The notes under the pieces were generated by a model. That model saw nothing but the letters and a program-made list of their open reading frames with translations. It did not search any database and was not told the origin of the DNA. Shown piece after piece: positions 31,689-43,459 of a stretch of DNA of 64,000 nucleotides (positions are counted from its first letter, which is position 1; the number at the start of each line of letters is the position of its first letter). The stretch is from Karalla daura (taxonomy: Eukaryota; Chordata; Actinopteri; Chaetodontiformes; Leiognathidae), in the NCBI GenBank assembly GCA_029224185.1, contig CM055194.1, positions 26,146,864 to 26,210,863 on the forward strand, given 5' to 3'. The translations under genes and the position numbers were made by a program.

Positions 31689-34241
31689 ATGTTCACCCTC
31701 ACAGAAGTCGCCTCCCTGAACGACATCCAGCCGACCTATCGCATCCTGAAGCCCTGGTGGGACGTCTTCATGGATTACCTGGGCATCGTCATGCTGATGT
31801 TGGCCATTTTCTCAGGAACGATGCAGCTGACGAAGGACCAGGTGGTTTGTCTTCCCATCCTGGAGCAGAGTCCCGAGGGCTCCGGGGGCTTCCTGGGACC
31901 TCCTCCGGACTCGTCCGACAGTCTGTGGAACAAAGAGAGTGCGATCGGGGAGCAGGCGGCTCCTCTCATGGCCAAACGTCCTCCTGAAGCCATCGGCCCC
32001 GCCGTCCACCTCACACCGCCCGGGACGTTTGTGCAGGCGCAGCCGACGGGCGTCAGGACGAAGCTGGACTTCCAGCAGTACGTGTTTGTCAACCAGATGT
32101 GCTACCACGTGGCTCTGCCCTGGTATTCCAAATACTTCCCGTACCTCGCTCTCATCCACACCATCGTGCTGATGGTCAGCAGCAACTTCTGGTTCAAGTA
32201 TCCGAAAACTAGCTCCAAGATAGAGCACTTTGTTTCCATCCTGGGGAAGTGCTTCGAGTCTCCGTGGACGACCAAAGCGCTGTCGGAGACGGCGTGCGAG
32301 GACTCGGAGGAGAACAAGCAGCGACTGGCGGGAGCGTCGTCTCTCCTGAAGCACCTGTCCACCAGCAGCGAGGAGGGGAGTCCCAACCAGTCCGCTCCCA
32401 TCCTCACCAAGTCTGGAGTCACCTTTTCTGTGGAGAAGTTGGTGAGCGAAGTCCCGTCCATGACCATCCTAGACAAGAAGGACGGCGAGCAGGCGAAGGC
32501 GCTGTTTGAGAAGGTGCGGAAGTTCCGCGCCCACGTGGAAGACAGCGACCTGATCTACCGGCTCTACGCCATCCAGACCGTCATCAAAACCGTCAAGTTC
32601 ATTCTGATCCTGTGCTACACCATGACCTTTGTGGCATCCATAGATTTCGACCACGTGTGTGAGCCGGAGATAAAGCACCTGACCGGATACACAAAGTTCC
32701 ACTGCACGCACAACATGGCGTTCATGCTGAAGAAGCTGCTCGTCAGCTACATGGCCATCATCTGTGTGTACGGCACCATCTGCATCTACACGCTCTTCTG
32801 GCTTTTCCGTCGGCCGCTGAAGGAATATTCCTTCGAGAAGGTCCGAGAGGAGAGCAGCTTCAGCGACATTCCCGATGTGAAGAATGACTTTGCATTCCTG
32901 CTGCACATGGTGGACCAGTATGACCAGCTCTACTCAAAGCGTTTTGGAGTGTTTCTGTCCGAGGTGAGTGAGAACAAGCTGCGGGAGATCAGCCTGAACC
33001 ACGAGTGGACCTTTGAGAAGCTGCGGCAGCACGTCACACGCAACCCCCAGGAGAAGCTGGAGCTCCACCTCTTCATGCTGTCTGGAGTTCCAGACGCCGT
33101 GTTCGACCTCACAGATCTGGAAGTGCTGAAGCTGGAGTTAATCCCAGAAGCCAGGATCACAGCAAAGATCTCCCAGATGATCAACCTGCAGGAGCTGCAC
33201 TTCTACCACTGCCCCGCCAAAGTTGAACAGACCGCTTTCATTTTCCTCCGCGATCACCTCCGGTGCCTTCACGTCAAGTTCACAGACGTGGCTGAGATTC
33301 CCAGCTGGGTTTACTTGCTCAAGAACTTAAGGGAACTGTACCTGGTGGGAAACCTGAACTCTGAAAACAACAAAATGATCGGACTGGAGTCGCTGCGAGA
33401 CCTCAGGCACTTAAAGATCCTGCATCTGAAGAGCAACCTCACAAAGATCCCGACCAACATCACAGACCTGTCACCGCATCTCATCAAGCTGGTCGTTCAC
33501 AACGACGGCACAAAGCTGCTCGTCCTGAACAGCCTGAAGAAGATCCTGAACCTTGCCGAGCTGGAGCTGCTCAACTGTGAGCTGGAGAGGATCCCACATG
33601 CCATCTTCAGCCTGACCAACCTCCAGGAGCTGGATCTGAAGTCCAACAACATCAGAACTATCGAGGAGATCATCAGCTTCCAGCACCTGAAGAGACTGAC
33701 CTGCCTCAAGCTCTGGCACAACAAGATCATCTCCATCCCTCTGTCCATCAGCCACGTCAAGAACCTGGAGTCGCTCTATCTCTCCCACAACAAGCTGGAG
33801 TCTCTGCCCTCCTCCATGTTCACCCTCCTCAAGCTGCGGTACCTGGACGTCAGTCACAACTCCATCTCCGTGGTTCCTCTGGAGGTCGGTTTCCTGCAGA
33901 ACCTGCAGCATTTTGCCATCACAGGAAACAAAGTGGAGCTGGTTCCCAAGCAGCTCTTCAAATGCACCAAACTGAGGACCTTGTGTCTGGGCCACAACTG
34001 CATCACGTCGCTGCCAGAGAAGATCGGGCAGCTGCTGCAGCTCACACACCTGGAGCTGAAGGGGAACTGCCTGGACCGGCTGCCGCCGCAGCTCGGGCAG
34101 TGCGTGCTGCTGCGGCGCAGCTGCCTGCTGGTGGAGGACCATCTGTTCGACTCGCTGCCCATGGAGGTCAAGGAGAGCATCAACCAGGAGTCCAGCGCCT
34201 CCTTCCCCAACGGCTGCAAGTGTCTGAGCGAGGGCCGCTAG
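31689..34241 (+). CDS. lrrc8d: lrrc8d: volume-regulated anion channel subunit LRRC8D (850 aa, single coding exon)
   Basis: VRAC subunit that, with LRRC8A, favours transport of larger and neutral organic osmolytes and some drugs in studied vertebrates. The acceptor TGTTGCAG precedes GA-ATG, so the coding sequence starts two bases into its exon. Begins MFTLTEVASLNDIQPTYRIL, the LRRC8D signature. TM1 about 23-46; extracellular loop 1 (about 49-148) with C54 and a variable Pro/Gly-rich stretch 58-122; TM2 about 150-168; intracellular loop with SETACEDSEENK and DKKDGEQAKALFEKVRKFRA; TM3 about 296-316; loop 2 cysteines C324 and C339; TM4 about 350-372. The leucine-rich repeat domain occupies about 430 to 830, then VKESINQESSASFPNG and a CKCLSEGR tail. 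Mammalian LRRC8D is about 858 aa. No frameshift or missing segment. Confidence 0.97.
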   Translation: MFTLTEVASLNDIQPTYRILKPWWDVFMDYLGIVMLMLAIFSGTMQLTKDQVVCLPILEQSPEGSGGFLGPPPDSSDSLWNKESAIGEQAAPLMAKRPPEAIGPAVHLTPPGTFVQAQPTGVRTKLDFQQYVFVNQMCYHVALPWYSKYFPYLALIHTIVLMVSSNFWFKYPKTSSKIEHFVSILGKCFESPWTTKALSETACEDSEENKQRLAGASSLLKHLSTSSEEGSPNQSAPILTKSGVTFSVEKLVSEVPSMTILDKKDGEQAKALFEKVRKFRAHVEDSDLIYRLYAIQTVIKTVKFILILCYTMTFVASIDFDHVCEPEIKHLTGYTKFHCTHNMAFMLKKLLVSYMAIICVYGTICIYTLFWLFRRPLKEYSFEKVREESSFSDIPDVKNDFAFLLHMVDQYDQLYSKRFGVFLSEVSENKLREISLNHEWTFEKLRQHVTRNPQEKLELHLFMLSGVPDAVFDLTDLEVLKLELIPEARITAKISQMINLQELHFYHCPAKVEQTAFIFLRDHLRCLHVKFTDVAEIPSWVYLLKNLRELYLVGNLNSENNKMIGLESLRDLRHLKILHLKSNLTKIPTNITDLSPHLIKLVVHNDGTKLLVLNSLKKILNLAELELLNCELERIPHAIFSLTNLQELDLKSNNIRTIEEIISFQHLKRLTCLKLWHNKIISIPLSISHVKNLESLYLSHNKLESLPSSMFTLLKLRYLDVSHNSISVVPLEVGFLQNLQHFAITGNKVELVPKQLFKCTKLRTLCLGHNCITSLPEKIGQLLQLTHLELKGNCLDRLPPQLGQCVLLRRSCLLVEDHLFDSLPMEVKESINQESSASFPNGCKCLSEGR

Positions 34242-35175
34242 TCGCCAGACGTGGCTGTTGACCAGTCTTTGCTCATGTCTGTAGAAGCACTAGTTCAGGG
34301 TCGCTATCCATCCACGTTGGGATTTATTTTGAGGATCTTCTTCCGTAGATACGGCACATGAAGCTCGGAACCGCTGGAGAAGCTCAAACGATTGTGGCTT
34401 TTGTCCATCTGTGTTTACGTCTTCGTCCTGTTGTCGTTAGCTGTTTGGAGCCGTTAAACCACACGGCTTCTAGGCCTTTATCCTTCGTATGCACAGGTAT
34501 CGACCGTGGCTCTACGCAGATGTGTATCATTTTGAAAGAATCCAACTCCCTCTCTCTGATCTGGTTCGGCTTCCCCGGACCTGGAGCGAAGGCTCAGACC
34601 ACTTACAAAGAAAAACTCTGGTTTCCCGTCACGGAGTGGACCCAGAGGCAGTTTGAGTCTGATTGACTCTGAGGTTTCTGTCTGGATGCAAACACAACCT
34701 GAGCTGCTTCTCATAGCCATAAAATATCAGATTGATCCACTTTAGCCTTGATGATTGACGCTACGTTGGAGGAATGGCGCACAGCCGGTGAAAGGTCTGC
34801 TCGTGGCTTCAGAAGAGAGGCTGAACAACCAAATGTTCTTCATCATAGTCTTGAGTGGAGGCAGACAATGATGAAGAACATGGTCACTAAAATCAAACCA
34901 AAGCTGTGTGCGTGCTGTGAGCTGTGGTGGAGGGTGAGGGCTGCTCTGTGCTGCGCTCCTCCCTGGACCTGCTCCTCCTGCTCAGAGCAGCAGACCCTCA
35001 CCATGTTTTTATTCTGCACTCACTTTTCTTCTTGTACGTAAACTGTATTTATCACATATTTTGTGTGTTGTTTGTATGTATTTATTATCTCATTTTATTG
35101 CTCCTCTCTCCACAGCACTTTGTAAATCTGGTTTTAAAATGTGCTTCACGAATAAAGGAATGACTTAATACGCTG
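34242..35175 (+). other. lrrc8d: lrrc8d 3' untranslated region
   Basis: Noncoding sequence running to a canonical AATAAA at 35151-35156, after a T-rich segment. No other gene begins before it on this strand. Confidence 0.6.
35151..35156 (+). terminator. lrrc8d: lrrc8d polyadenylation signal AATAAA
   Basis: Canonical hexamer 910 bases after the stop codon; cleavage would be expected about 35170-35185. Confidence 0.55.
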
Positions 35176-35517
35176 TCAGTATCAGCATTTTTCAAAGCCA
35201 GAAAACAGTTTGTGTGTGAGAGCAGACAACACGGCCTCACACTGAAGAAAGACTGGGGAAGAGTTGAAACATCGATCAGCTCTGGAACATTAGACCTTCA
35301 TCTGTGAGTGTTTCGTCTGCTCTCATATATTTTGTTGAATGACGCAGAACTCGTTTGTTCCACGAACACAATTCTACGACACAACGACACAACTTGCATT
35401 ATGTGAGCGACAGAAACTAGACAATAAGGAGGAGATGAATAATCCCAGAGATTACAGTGAACTCATCACTGCAGCTGCTGAGGCTTTGTTGTGTAATGTT
35501 TGGGATTTCCTCCCCTG

Positions 35518-37575
35518 GCCTCAGCCTCCTCTCAGCCTCTGTCCTCTCTCAGCCTCCTCTCAGCCTCTGTCCTCTCTCAGCCTCCTCTCAGCTTCTGTCC
35601 TCTCTCAGCCTCCTCTCAGCCTCTGTCCTCTCTCAGCCTCCTCTCAGCTTCTGTCCTCTCTCAGCCTCCTCTCAGCCTGTGTCCTCTCTCAGCCTCCTCT
35701 CAGCCGCTGTCCTCTCAGCCTTCTCTCAGGGTCTCTCCTCTCTCAGCCTCCTCTCAGCCGCTGTCCTCTCAGCCTTCTCTCAGGGTCTCTCCTCTCTCAG
35801 CCTCCTCTCAGGTTCTCTCCTCTCTCAGCCTCCTCTCAGGGTCTCTCCTCTCTCAGCCTCCTCTCAGGGTCTCTCCTCTCTCAGCCTCCTCTCAGGGTCT
35901 CTCCTCTCTCAGCCTCTGTCCTCTCTCAGTCTCCTCTCAGGGTCTCTCCTCTCTCAGGGTCTCTCCTCTCTCAGCCTCCTCTCAGGGTCTCTCCTCTCTC
36001 AGCCTCTGTCCTCTCTCAGTCTCCTCTCAGGGTCTCTCCTCTCTCAGCCTCCTCTCAGCCTCTGTCCTCTCTCAGCCTCCTCTCAGGGTCTCTCCTCTCT
36101 CAGCCTCTGTCCTCTCTCAGTCTCCTCTCAGGGTCTCTCCTCTCTCAGCCTCCTCTCAGCCTCTGTCCTCTCTCAGCCTCCTCTCAGGTTCTCTCCTCTC
36201 TCAGTCTCCTCTCAGGGTCTCTCCTCTCTCAGCCTCCTCTCAGGGTCTCTCCTCTCTCAGCCTCCTCTCAGGTTCTCTCCTCTCTCAGCCTCCTCTCAGG
36301 GTCTCTCCTCTCTCAGCCTCCTCTCAGGGTCTCTCCTCTCTCAGCCTCCTCTCAGGTTCTCTCCTCTCTCAGCCTCGTCTCAGGGCCTCTCCTCTCTCAG
36401 CCTCTGTCCTCTCTCAGTCTCCTCTCAGGGTCTCTCCTCTCTCAGCCTCTGTCCTCTCTCAGTCTCCTCTCAGGGTATCTCCTCTCTCAGCCTCCTCTCA
36501 GCCTCTGTCCTCTCTCAGCCTCCTCTCAGGGTCTCTCCTCTCTCAGCCTCTGTCCTCTCTCAGTCTCCTCTCAGGGTCTCTCCTCTCTCAGCCTCCTCTC
36601 AGGGTCTCTCCTCTCTCAGCCTCCTCTCAGCCTCTGTCCTCTCTCAGCCTCCTCTCAGGTTCTCTCCTCTCTCAGCCTCCTCTCAGGGTCTCTCCTCTCT
36701 CAGCCTCCTCTCAGGGTCTCTCCTCTCAGCCTCCTCTCAGGGTCTCTCCTCTCAGCCTCCTCTCAGGGTCTCTCCTCTCTCAGCCTCCTCTCAGGGTCTC
36801 TCCTCTCTCAGCCTCCTCTAAGGGTCTCTCCTCTCAGCCTCCTCTCAGGGTCTCTCCTCTCTCAGCCTCCTCTCAGGGCCTCTCCTCTCTCAGCCTCTGT
36901 CCTCTCAGCCTCCTCTCAGGGTCTCTCCTCTCTCAGCCTCCTCTCAGGGCCTCTCCTCTCTCAGCCTCTGTCCTCTCAGCCTCCTCTCAGGGTCTCTCCT
37001 CTCTCAGCCTCCTCTCAGGGTCTCTCCTCTCTCAGCCTCCTCTCAGCCTCTGTCCTCTCTCAGCCTCCTCTCAGGTTCTCTCCTCTCTCAGCCTCCTCTC
37101 AGGGTCTCTCCTCTCTCAGCTTCCTCTCAGGGTCTCTCCTCTCAGCCTCCTCTCAGGGTCTCTCCTCTCAGCCTCCTCTCAGGGTCTCTCCTCTCTCAGC
37201 CTCCTCTCAGGGTCTCTCCTCTCTCAGCCTCCTCTAAGGGTCTCTCCTCTCAGCCTCCTCTCAGGGTCTCTCCTCTCTCAGCCTCCTCTCAGGGCCTCTC
37301 CTCTCTCAGCCTCTGTCCTCTCAGCCTCCTCTCAGGGTCTCTCCTCTCTCAGCCTCCTCTCAGGGTCTCTCCTCTCAGCCTCCTCTCAGGGTCTCTCCTC
37401 TCTCAGCCTCCTCTCAGGGTCTCTCCTCTCTCAGCCTCCTCTCAGGGTCTCTCCTCTCTCAGCCTCCTCTAAGGGTCTCTCCTCTCAGCCTCCTCTCAGG
37501 GTCTCTCCTCTCTCAGCCTCCTCTCAGGGCCTCTCCTCTCTCAGCCTCTGTCCTCTCAGCCTCCTCTCAGGGTCT
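35518..37575. repeat. 2-kb CT-rich 28-bp minisatellite array
   Basis: Tandem CTCTCTCAGCCTCCTCTCAG plus GGTCTCTC (28 bp), with length variants and GGTTCTC, CCTCTGTC and GGCCTCTC subtypes. Right-hand copies often lack one CTCT. The unit contains no stop in any forward frame and is not divisible by three, so all three plus-strand frames stay open for hundreds of codons. Those 450-690-codon frames are artefacts. Confidence 0.95.
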
Positions 37576-37689
37576 TCATGTTGAGTCCTGGACACCAGAG
37601 TAGCGGAGGTTCAGAGCTGAGCTGGATTTGGGCCAAACGGAGATGAACCTGCTGACGACAGTGAGACTGTGGAGGCGGACGTGACGTCA

Positions 37690-37878
37690 CCATAGAGCTG
37701 ACCTCATTGCTTAGCGAGTGTCGCCCTCAGGTGGAGCTCCGCTGTTACTACACGTCCAGACCAATAAACAGTTAATGAGATGGTTTTATTGTGACAAAAG
37801 TATAGTTTCAGAAAGACTGAACACACACAAACACACACACCTTTCACTCTGACTCTTCTCTCAGAACAAGGGACATGA

Positions 37879-37925
<47 letters not shown>

Positions 37926-38297
37926 GCCACTATCGAGACTAAAAGATATGAACTGCACCACTATCACACATCAACCGTACACACACACACACACACACAC
38001 ATACACACACACACACATTGATCATCTCATTAGAGACGAGCTGATCTGACTGATGTGTAACTCTCTGGAGAAGATCAGTGAGCGAGCAGAGGAAGTGAAG
38101 GTGTCACATCCTGTTTACTGTCCACCTGTTCTTCATCACATCTCCTCTTGATTCGTCTTTGAGTCTTTAATGAACAATTTACTCTCCAATTATTTACTGT
38201 CAAACAACTATTTAATGGAAACAAACAAACTGTGATTTCCTCGCTGGGCTAAAACGTGCCAGTAAATCATTTGTTCATGCATTTGAACAGATGATAA

Positions 38298-38338
<41 letters not shown>

Positions 38339-38482
38339 CACAGTTCCAGTCTTAACCATGATGAGCCACAGAGACGTTTAAATCCCGCTGAAAACTATTT
38401 TTACATCTAAAAATTGCAATTTATAACAATCCAATTACTGTCTGGCTGGAGTCTGTAAAGGACACACCTGGACAGGTCTCTA

Positions 38483-38535
<53 letters not shown>

Positions 38536-39060
38536 GAGAGAGAGAACTGATCCACTGAGTCTAAATCCAAACCATTTAGGTTTTTCAGTTCCAGTTTATA
38601 TTTCCATTAACAGTTCTGAGATATTTTCAGATCTTACCGTGTGTCTCATCCTCTTGGAAACAGCATCGAGTGTCTCATTATTACTTTGATGTTTTTGGGT
38701 GAAGCTCTTCATTTAATTCTGATGTGAGAGGAGACCAAAGATGTAAGAATGGTTTTTATCTCTGTTTGATAAAGACTGTTGTGTCTGATCCTGGTTGAAG
38801 CTGAACGGAAGGTTCCACAACATCATCACATCCTCGATTGTGTTCAGACAGTCAATCAGAGCAAAGACTGTGTGTGGTTGCTCGACAAATATGAAAATGC
38901 AGCAGATCCTAAAAATAGGACAGAACAAGGAGTTTTAAAATAACATCTAAGACATCTCTGGTGAAAACACTGTCCCATAGCTTCTATGCTAACATCAGAG
39001 GAGGAGGACTGACCCCCCACCGCTGTTTGGTGGCTGGACCTGCAGCAGGCGTCAGAGACT
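37690..39060. other. intergenic with microsatellites, no gene
   Basis: Contains (TGTC)n at 37880-37923, (CA)n at 37980-38019, (TG)n at 38300-38337 and (CA)n at 38484-38528. The rest is non-repetitive without recognisable exons. Confidence 0.6.
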
Positions 39061-39159
39061 CCGGCTTCATCGTGAAGATTGGTTGGCTTTGAGGCTGCGC
39101 TCTCGTGGAGGCCTCGGGTCGGAGGTCGCTGGCCATCAGGTGGGCGCAGGAGTCCGCCC

Positions 39160-39690
39160 GGCCTTCATTACTTCCTTGGGATCAAGCGTCGTCCTTGGAG
39201 CTCGTCACTAGCGGTTAGCATGCGGCCGCCGCCCGCGGACACGAACAACATGATGTCAATTACGTGGCGCGGCGTCTCCTCCGAGCTGACACGTCCCACA
39301 CAGGAGCCCGGTCATTGCTCTAACGACCTGCTGCGCCTCGTCCTTGGCAGACAACATATTTTTAAGAAACGTGGGTGTTTATGGCGGATAATAAGCGCTC
39401 CGCTGCACAGCCAGAGAAATTCATTTGAATCCGGGCTGTTGTTGGCAATTTAATCCCACCCTGGTGTTTCTGTTGAGGAGACACGAGCGTTTATTTTGAG
39501 TAATTGTGGCTGTGCAGGGAATAGTGGGAACTGTGGGTCTGAACACGTCCTGCGACTGCGCTGATGCCCCGAGGAAAGCGGCAGATCTTCAGCGACAGCA
39601 CTTTGTGAGCACTTGCACAGCTGATGAGCTGTAATTACGCTTTAATTATTTCTGTAGGGCATCATTCTCTCCCGACGTGAACCCCCCTCC
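39160..39690. promoter_or_regulatory. putative conserved noncoding element (inferred)
   Basis: A complex, TAAT-bearing island: GGCAATTTAATCCC near 39445, GTAATTACGCTTTAATTATT near 39631, and GCGGATAATAAGC near 39384. No credible reading frame. Ends at a CT/CA microsatellite (39710-39807). Confidence 0.33.
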
Positions 39691-39839
39691 CTCTCCTCTG
39701 CTCGCCCTGTTTCTCTCTCTCTCGCTCTCTCACACACACACACGCACACACACACACGCACGCACGCACACACACGCGCACACACGCACGCACACACACA
39801 CACGCAGTGCGAATGAAGACGTTGAGTATTTTGAAAACA

Positions 39840-40330
39840 TTTGGTGATGAAACTCCTCGGTGAGGTCCACTAATTACGGCGCAGCCTGGTGTCAGCAGCA
39901 GCTTTGATGTCTCCTGCCCAGGATGATAATCAGGGGCACAGATCGCATGTGATTGGCTGTAATTGGGACAAGTTGTTTAAAAAAAAAGGGCACTGCATGA
40001 CTTTGACGGCTGCTCTGCAGAGCCACCGCTCGGAGACACGGACCCCACCCTCCCCCATCCTGTGCCCACGGGTGAGGAAGCCTTGTCACTTATTAAGCAG
40101 GCTGTTGCCATGAAGTGACAGATGTCCTGATGTGATCTGTCTGCATCTTTGGCCTCCATCTGTCTTGTTAGTACAAATAGTTGGGGATGGTGTGAGGAGA
40201 GCTGTTGTTGGTTCATATACATTAAATGTATGGCAGGCCTGTGAGACTCCCTCCCTCCTCCCTCCTCTGCTCCTCCTCCTCCTCTTGTTTTCCAAGGTTT
40301 CTCTGCCTCCTCCTCACTTCTGCAGGCCCT
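39840..40330. promoter_or_regulatory. putative conserved noncoding element (inferred)
   Basis: Contains CCACTAATTACGGCGC near 39869, GATGATAATCAGG near 39923 and GGCTGTAATTGGG near 39955, in non-repetitive sequence without coding signal. Confidence 0.3.
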
Positions 40331-40539
40331 GATGTTTAGGGTTCAGTGCCACTGAACCGTGTCTGAATCTCCATTTTTGCTCTGCTTTGCTCCCTGCTTG
40401 GCAGAGGAAGATTAGGGGCTGGGGTCCTGAGGTGCGTCTCCCACCCTCTCCCTGGTCCTCACACCCTCCCTCTCCTCAGCCTTCCTCAGAGATTCAAATC
40501 CTTTTAGCTTCTTCCTCAGGTAAAATTGCCAAGGACCTT

Positions 40540-40830
40540 GTGAGCCCTGGGTTCCCCTGGAGGTAAAATCTATAATGGAGTTTTGATTTGAGCAAGAACA
40601 GCCTTGAAAATGGACTTCTTTAACCAGGTAGCTGCCTCGCAGAAGGTCAACAGTACTCCAGGTGGACGCAACATGCCACAACCGTGTTAGAAAAAGGCAG
40701 AACAAAGGAACAGTTTTATTCCAAAGAAAGTGACCTGTAGACACTGTTGTAAATAAAAAATCAAAGTGCTGCGCTGCTTTTGTCAAGACTTCAAACTGCA
40801 TCATTCAGCCTCAGCTCAAGCAGCAGCCTC
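40540..40830. promoter_or_regulatory. putative conserved noncoding element (inferred)
   Basis: Non-repetitive stretch around AAAATCTATAATGGAG (40564) and AGGTGGACGCAACATG (40660). The 130-aa minus-strand frame over it has no recognisable domain. Confidence 0.25.
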
Positions 40831-41174
40831 TGTTAGTGAATAATCTCTTACTTACCCTCACGTCTGTCGTCACCGCACGTCGGATCAAATAAACACATTT
40901 AGCTAAAATCGCTGCGTCCACGCCAGGAACGGCTGATGAGGCGACGCTGGAGAACAGGTGAGTTTCTCTGAAGACAGAGGGCAGCAGAGCCTCAGCTATC
41001 GGCTCACACGACCCGAGAGCTCCGTGTTTCCTGTTTGCTGCATTTTATTATTTTCAACCAAATCTGACTGGAGGCAGAAGGTCTGCAGCAGGGGAGGAGG
41101 CGGCGAGGAGACAACAGCAGGCAGCACGTTTAGGAAGAAACGGCCACAAAACACATCTAGAAAAAACAGCAAGA

Positions 41175-42100
41175 CACAATAATAACAACAACACAACAAC
41201 AATGATAATCACAGCCACAATAACAATAATAGTAGTAGTAGTAATAACAACACAACAACAATGATAATCACAGCCACAATAACAATAATAGTAGTAATAA
41301 TAATAATAATAATAACAATAATAGTAGTAGTAATAATAATAATAATAACACAACAATGATAATCACAACCACAATAACAATAATAGTAGTAGTAGTAATA
41401 ACAACACAACAACAATGATAATCACAGCCACAATAACAATAATAGTAGTAATAATAATAATAATAATAACAATAATAGTAGTAGTAGTAATAATAATAAT
41501 AACACAACAATGATAATCACAACCACAATAACAATAATAGTAATAATAATGATAATAACACAACAACAATGATAATCACAGCCACAATAACAATAATAGT
41601 AGTAGTAGTAATAACAACACAACAACAATGATAATCACAACCACAATAACAATAATAGTAGTAATAATAATAATAATAATAACAATAATAGTAGTAGTAG
41701 TAATAATAATAATAACACAACAATGATAATCACAACCACAATAACAATAATAGTAATAATAATGATAATAACACAACAACAATGATAATCACAGCCACAA
41801 TAACAATAATAGTAGTAGTAGTAATAACAACACAACAACAATGATAATCACAGCCACAATAACAATAATAGTAGTAATAATGATAATAATAATAACACAA
41901 CAACAATGATAATCACAACCACAATAACAATAATAGTAGTAGTAATAATAATAATAATAATAACAATAATAGTAGTAGTAATAATAATAATAATAACAAT
42001 AATAGTAGTAGTAATAATAATAATAATAAGAATAATAATCACAACAATAACAACAACAATAACAATAATAATAAGAATTATAATGATAATAATAATAGTC
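41175..42100. repeat. compound trinucleotide array (AAT/AAC/AGT) with higher-order units
   Basis: Runs of AAT, AAC and AGT triplets organised into larger units marked by CAATGATAATCACAGCCACA. Marker spacing alternates mainly between 59 and about 95 bases. Minus-strand Tyr/Leu/Ile/Val-rich frames are artefacts that restart at each unit. Confidence 0.93.
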
Positions 42101-42104
42101 ATAG

Positions 42105-42800
42105 CAGCAATCATTGCCTCATTTGACGCTTTATTGTATTCTGGATTATTGGAAACCATTTAATAAACAATATGAGGCAGAGTGAGAAGCATCATAACAG
42201 CAGATGTTTGCGGCTGCTGGAGAAGTGACAGAGTCTCAGGATTAGAAATTTCACACAAATATGCTTCATTACCACTTTATTGATGTTCCCTCTGCTGACG
42301 TTCAATTATTCATCAGCCACACACGGGAAAAAAAACTGTTTGCTCTGCCTCAATTTATGCTCCGTATCAAAACAGAAATCACATCCCTGCCGCAGCTATA
42401 ATCTTAGTTAATCAGCATCATTTAATGCACTTAGCAGCGGCGTTTCAAATTCTAATGAAACACTCGTGCAAAAGCGATCGCCGTCTGCCCCAGTTCTCAT
42501 CGACGGTGGGTTTGTCAAAGTGATGCAATTGGTCATTACCTCGCATCAGACGCCACAGAGACATAATTCTGCCTGACAGTTGGATTCTGGCTTTGACAGC
42601 CTCAAACTTGTTGAGTTTTCTCTAAATACTTGCCACTGCAATGAGTTAAACATCCCCCGGAGGCAGCGCAGAGTTTTCCTTTTGAACAAACACCCGGGGG
42701 ACGTCAGGCTGGGACTGCACCAGGAACTGGAGGTCTTAGGGAGAGGGCTGTTTGGGTTTATCTAATGGTACAATGGGTAATTTCTTCTGCCACTGCTGAG
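42105..42800. promoter_or_regulatory. putative conserved noncoding elements (inferred)
   Basis: Two complex islands. About 42105-42490 has AGTTAATCAGCATCATTTAA and TCAATTATTCATCAG. About 42560-42790 has GCAATGAGTTAAACATC and the near-terminal CTAATGGTACAATGGG. No coding signal in either. Confidence 0.33.
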
Positions 42801-43421
42801 GGAGGGGAATAAAGGAGGGATGAAAAGAGAGAAGAGAGTATGTTTAAGAGAGAATCTTTATCTGGGCTTAATATCCCATGCTCAAGCAGAGTGGAGGATT
42901 TTTTTGTTGTACAGATCTCTTTTGTCAGATCCTACCTACCCATGGAAGACCCAGGGGCACTCTAAGAACATACGCATCACCTAGATTTGCCTTCCAGCCC
43001 ACTTCTCTCCAGCGATTGCACCCTCTCCCCGCTGGCTTCTTTGTGTAGAAGAGACGAACGAGCGTTTTGGAAATCAAATCTCAGTTTGTCGGAGTAAAAA
43101 CTGGAGCAGACTTCAATTTGAATAGATTTATTTCTACACAGCTCGTAAACGAGCCGGAGCCTCCTGGCTGAGCAGCAAAACGTAATCCGACGCTAAAGTC
43201 GCATCTGATCGGAGCTCCACAACCACAACCTGGAGTCACCAGAGTCACCGCTCTTATCGGCCTGTCAGTCTGTGGCTTCAGCTGGTGCTGGCGAGGCCCA
43301 GGACCCTGAACGCAGCACGGAGAAGGTGCTGCTGCAGACACGAGGCGATGAGCTGGGGAGGGACCGTGAACCACGCTCAAACCAGTTTTAGTGAACTGGA
43401 AACAGGAGTTCCAACAATGTC

Positions 43422-43459
<38 letters not shown>

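Noticed and set aside
31667..34261. Additional long frames within the lrrc8c and lrrc8d coding exons on both strands
   Set aside because: Shadows of the GC-rich leucine-rich-repeat coding sequence.
35339..37584. Open frames of 454, 632 and 694 codons, Ser/Leu/Pro-rich
   Set aside because: Produced by a stop-free 28-bp tandem repeat read in three frames; no domain, splice signal or non-repeat coding flank.
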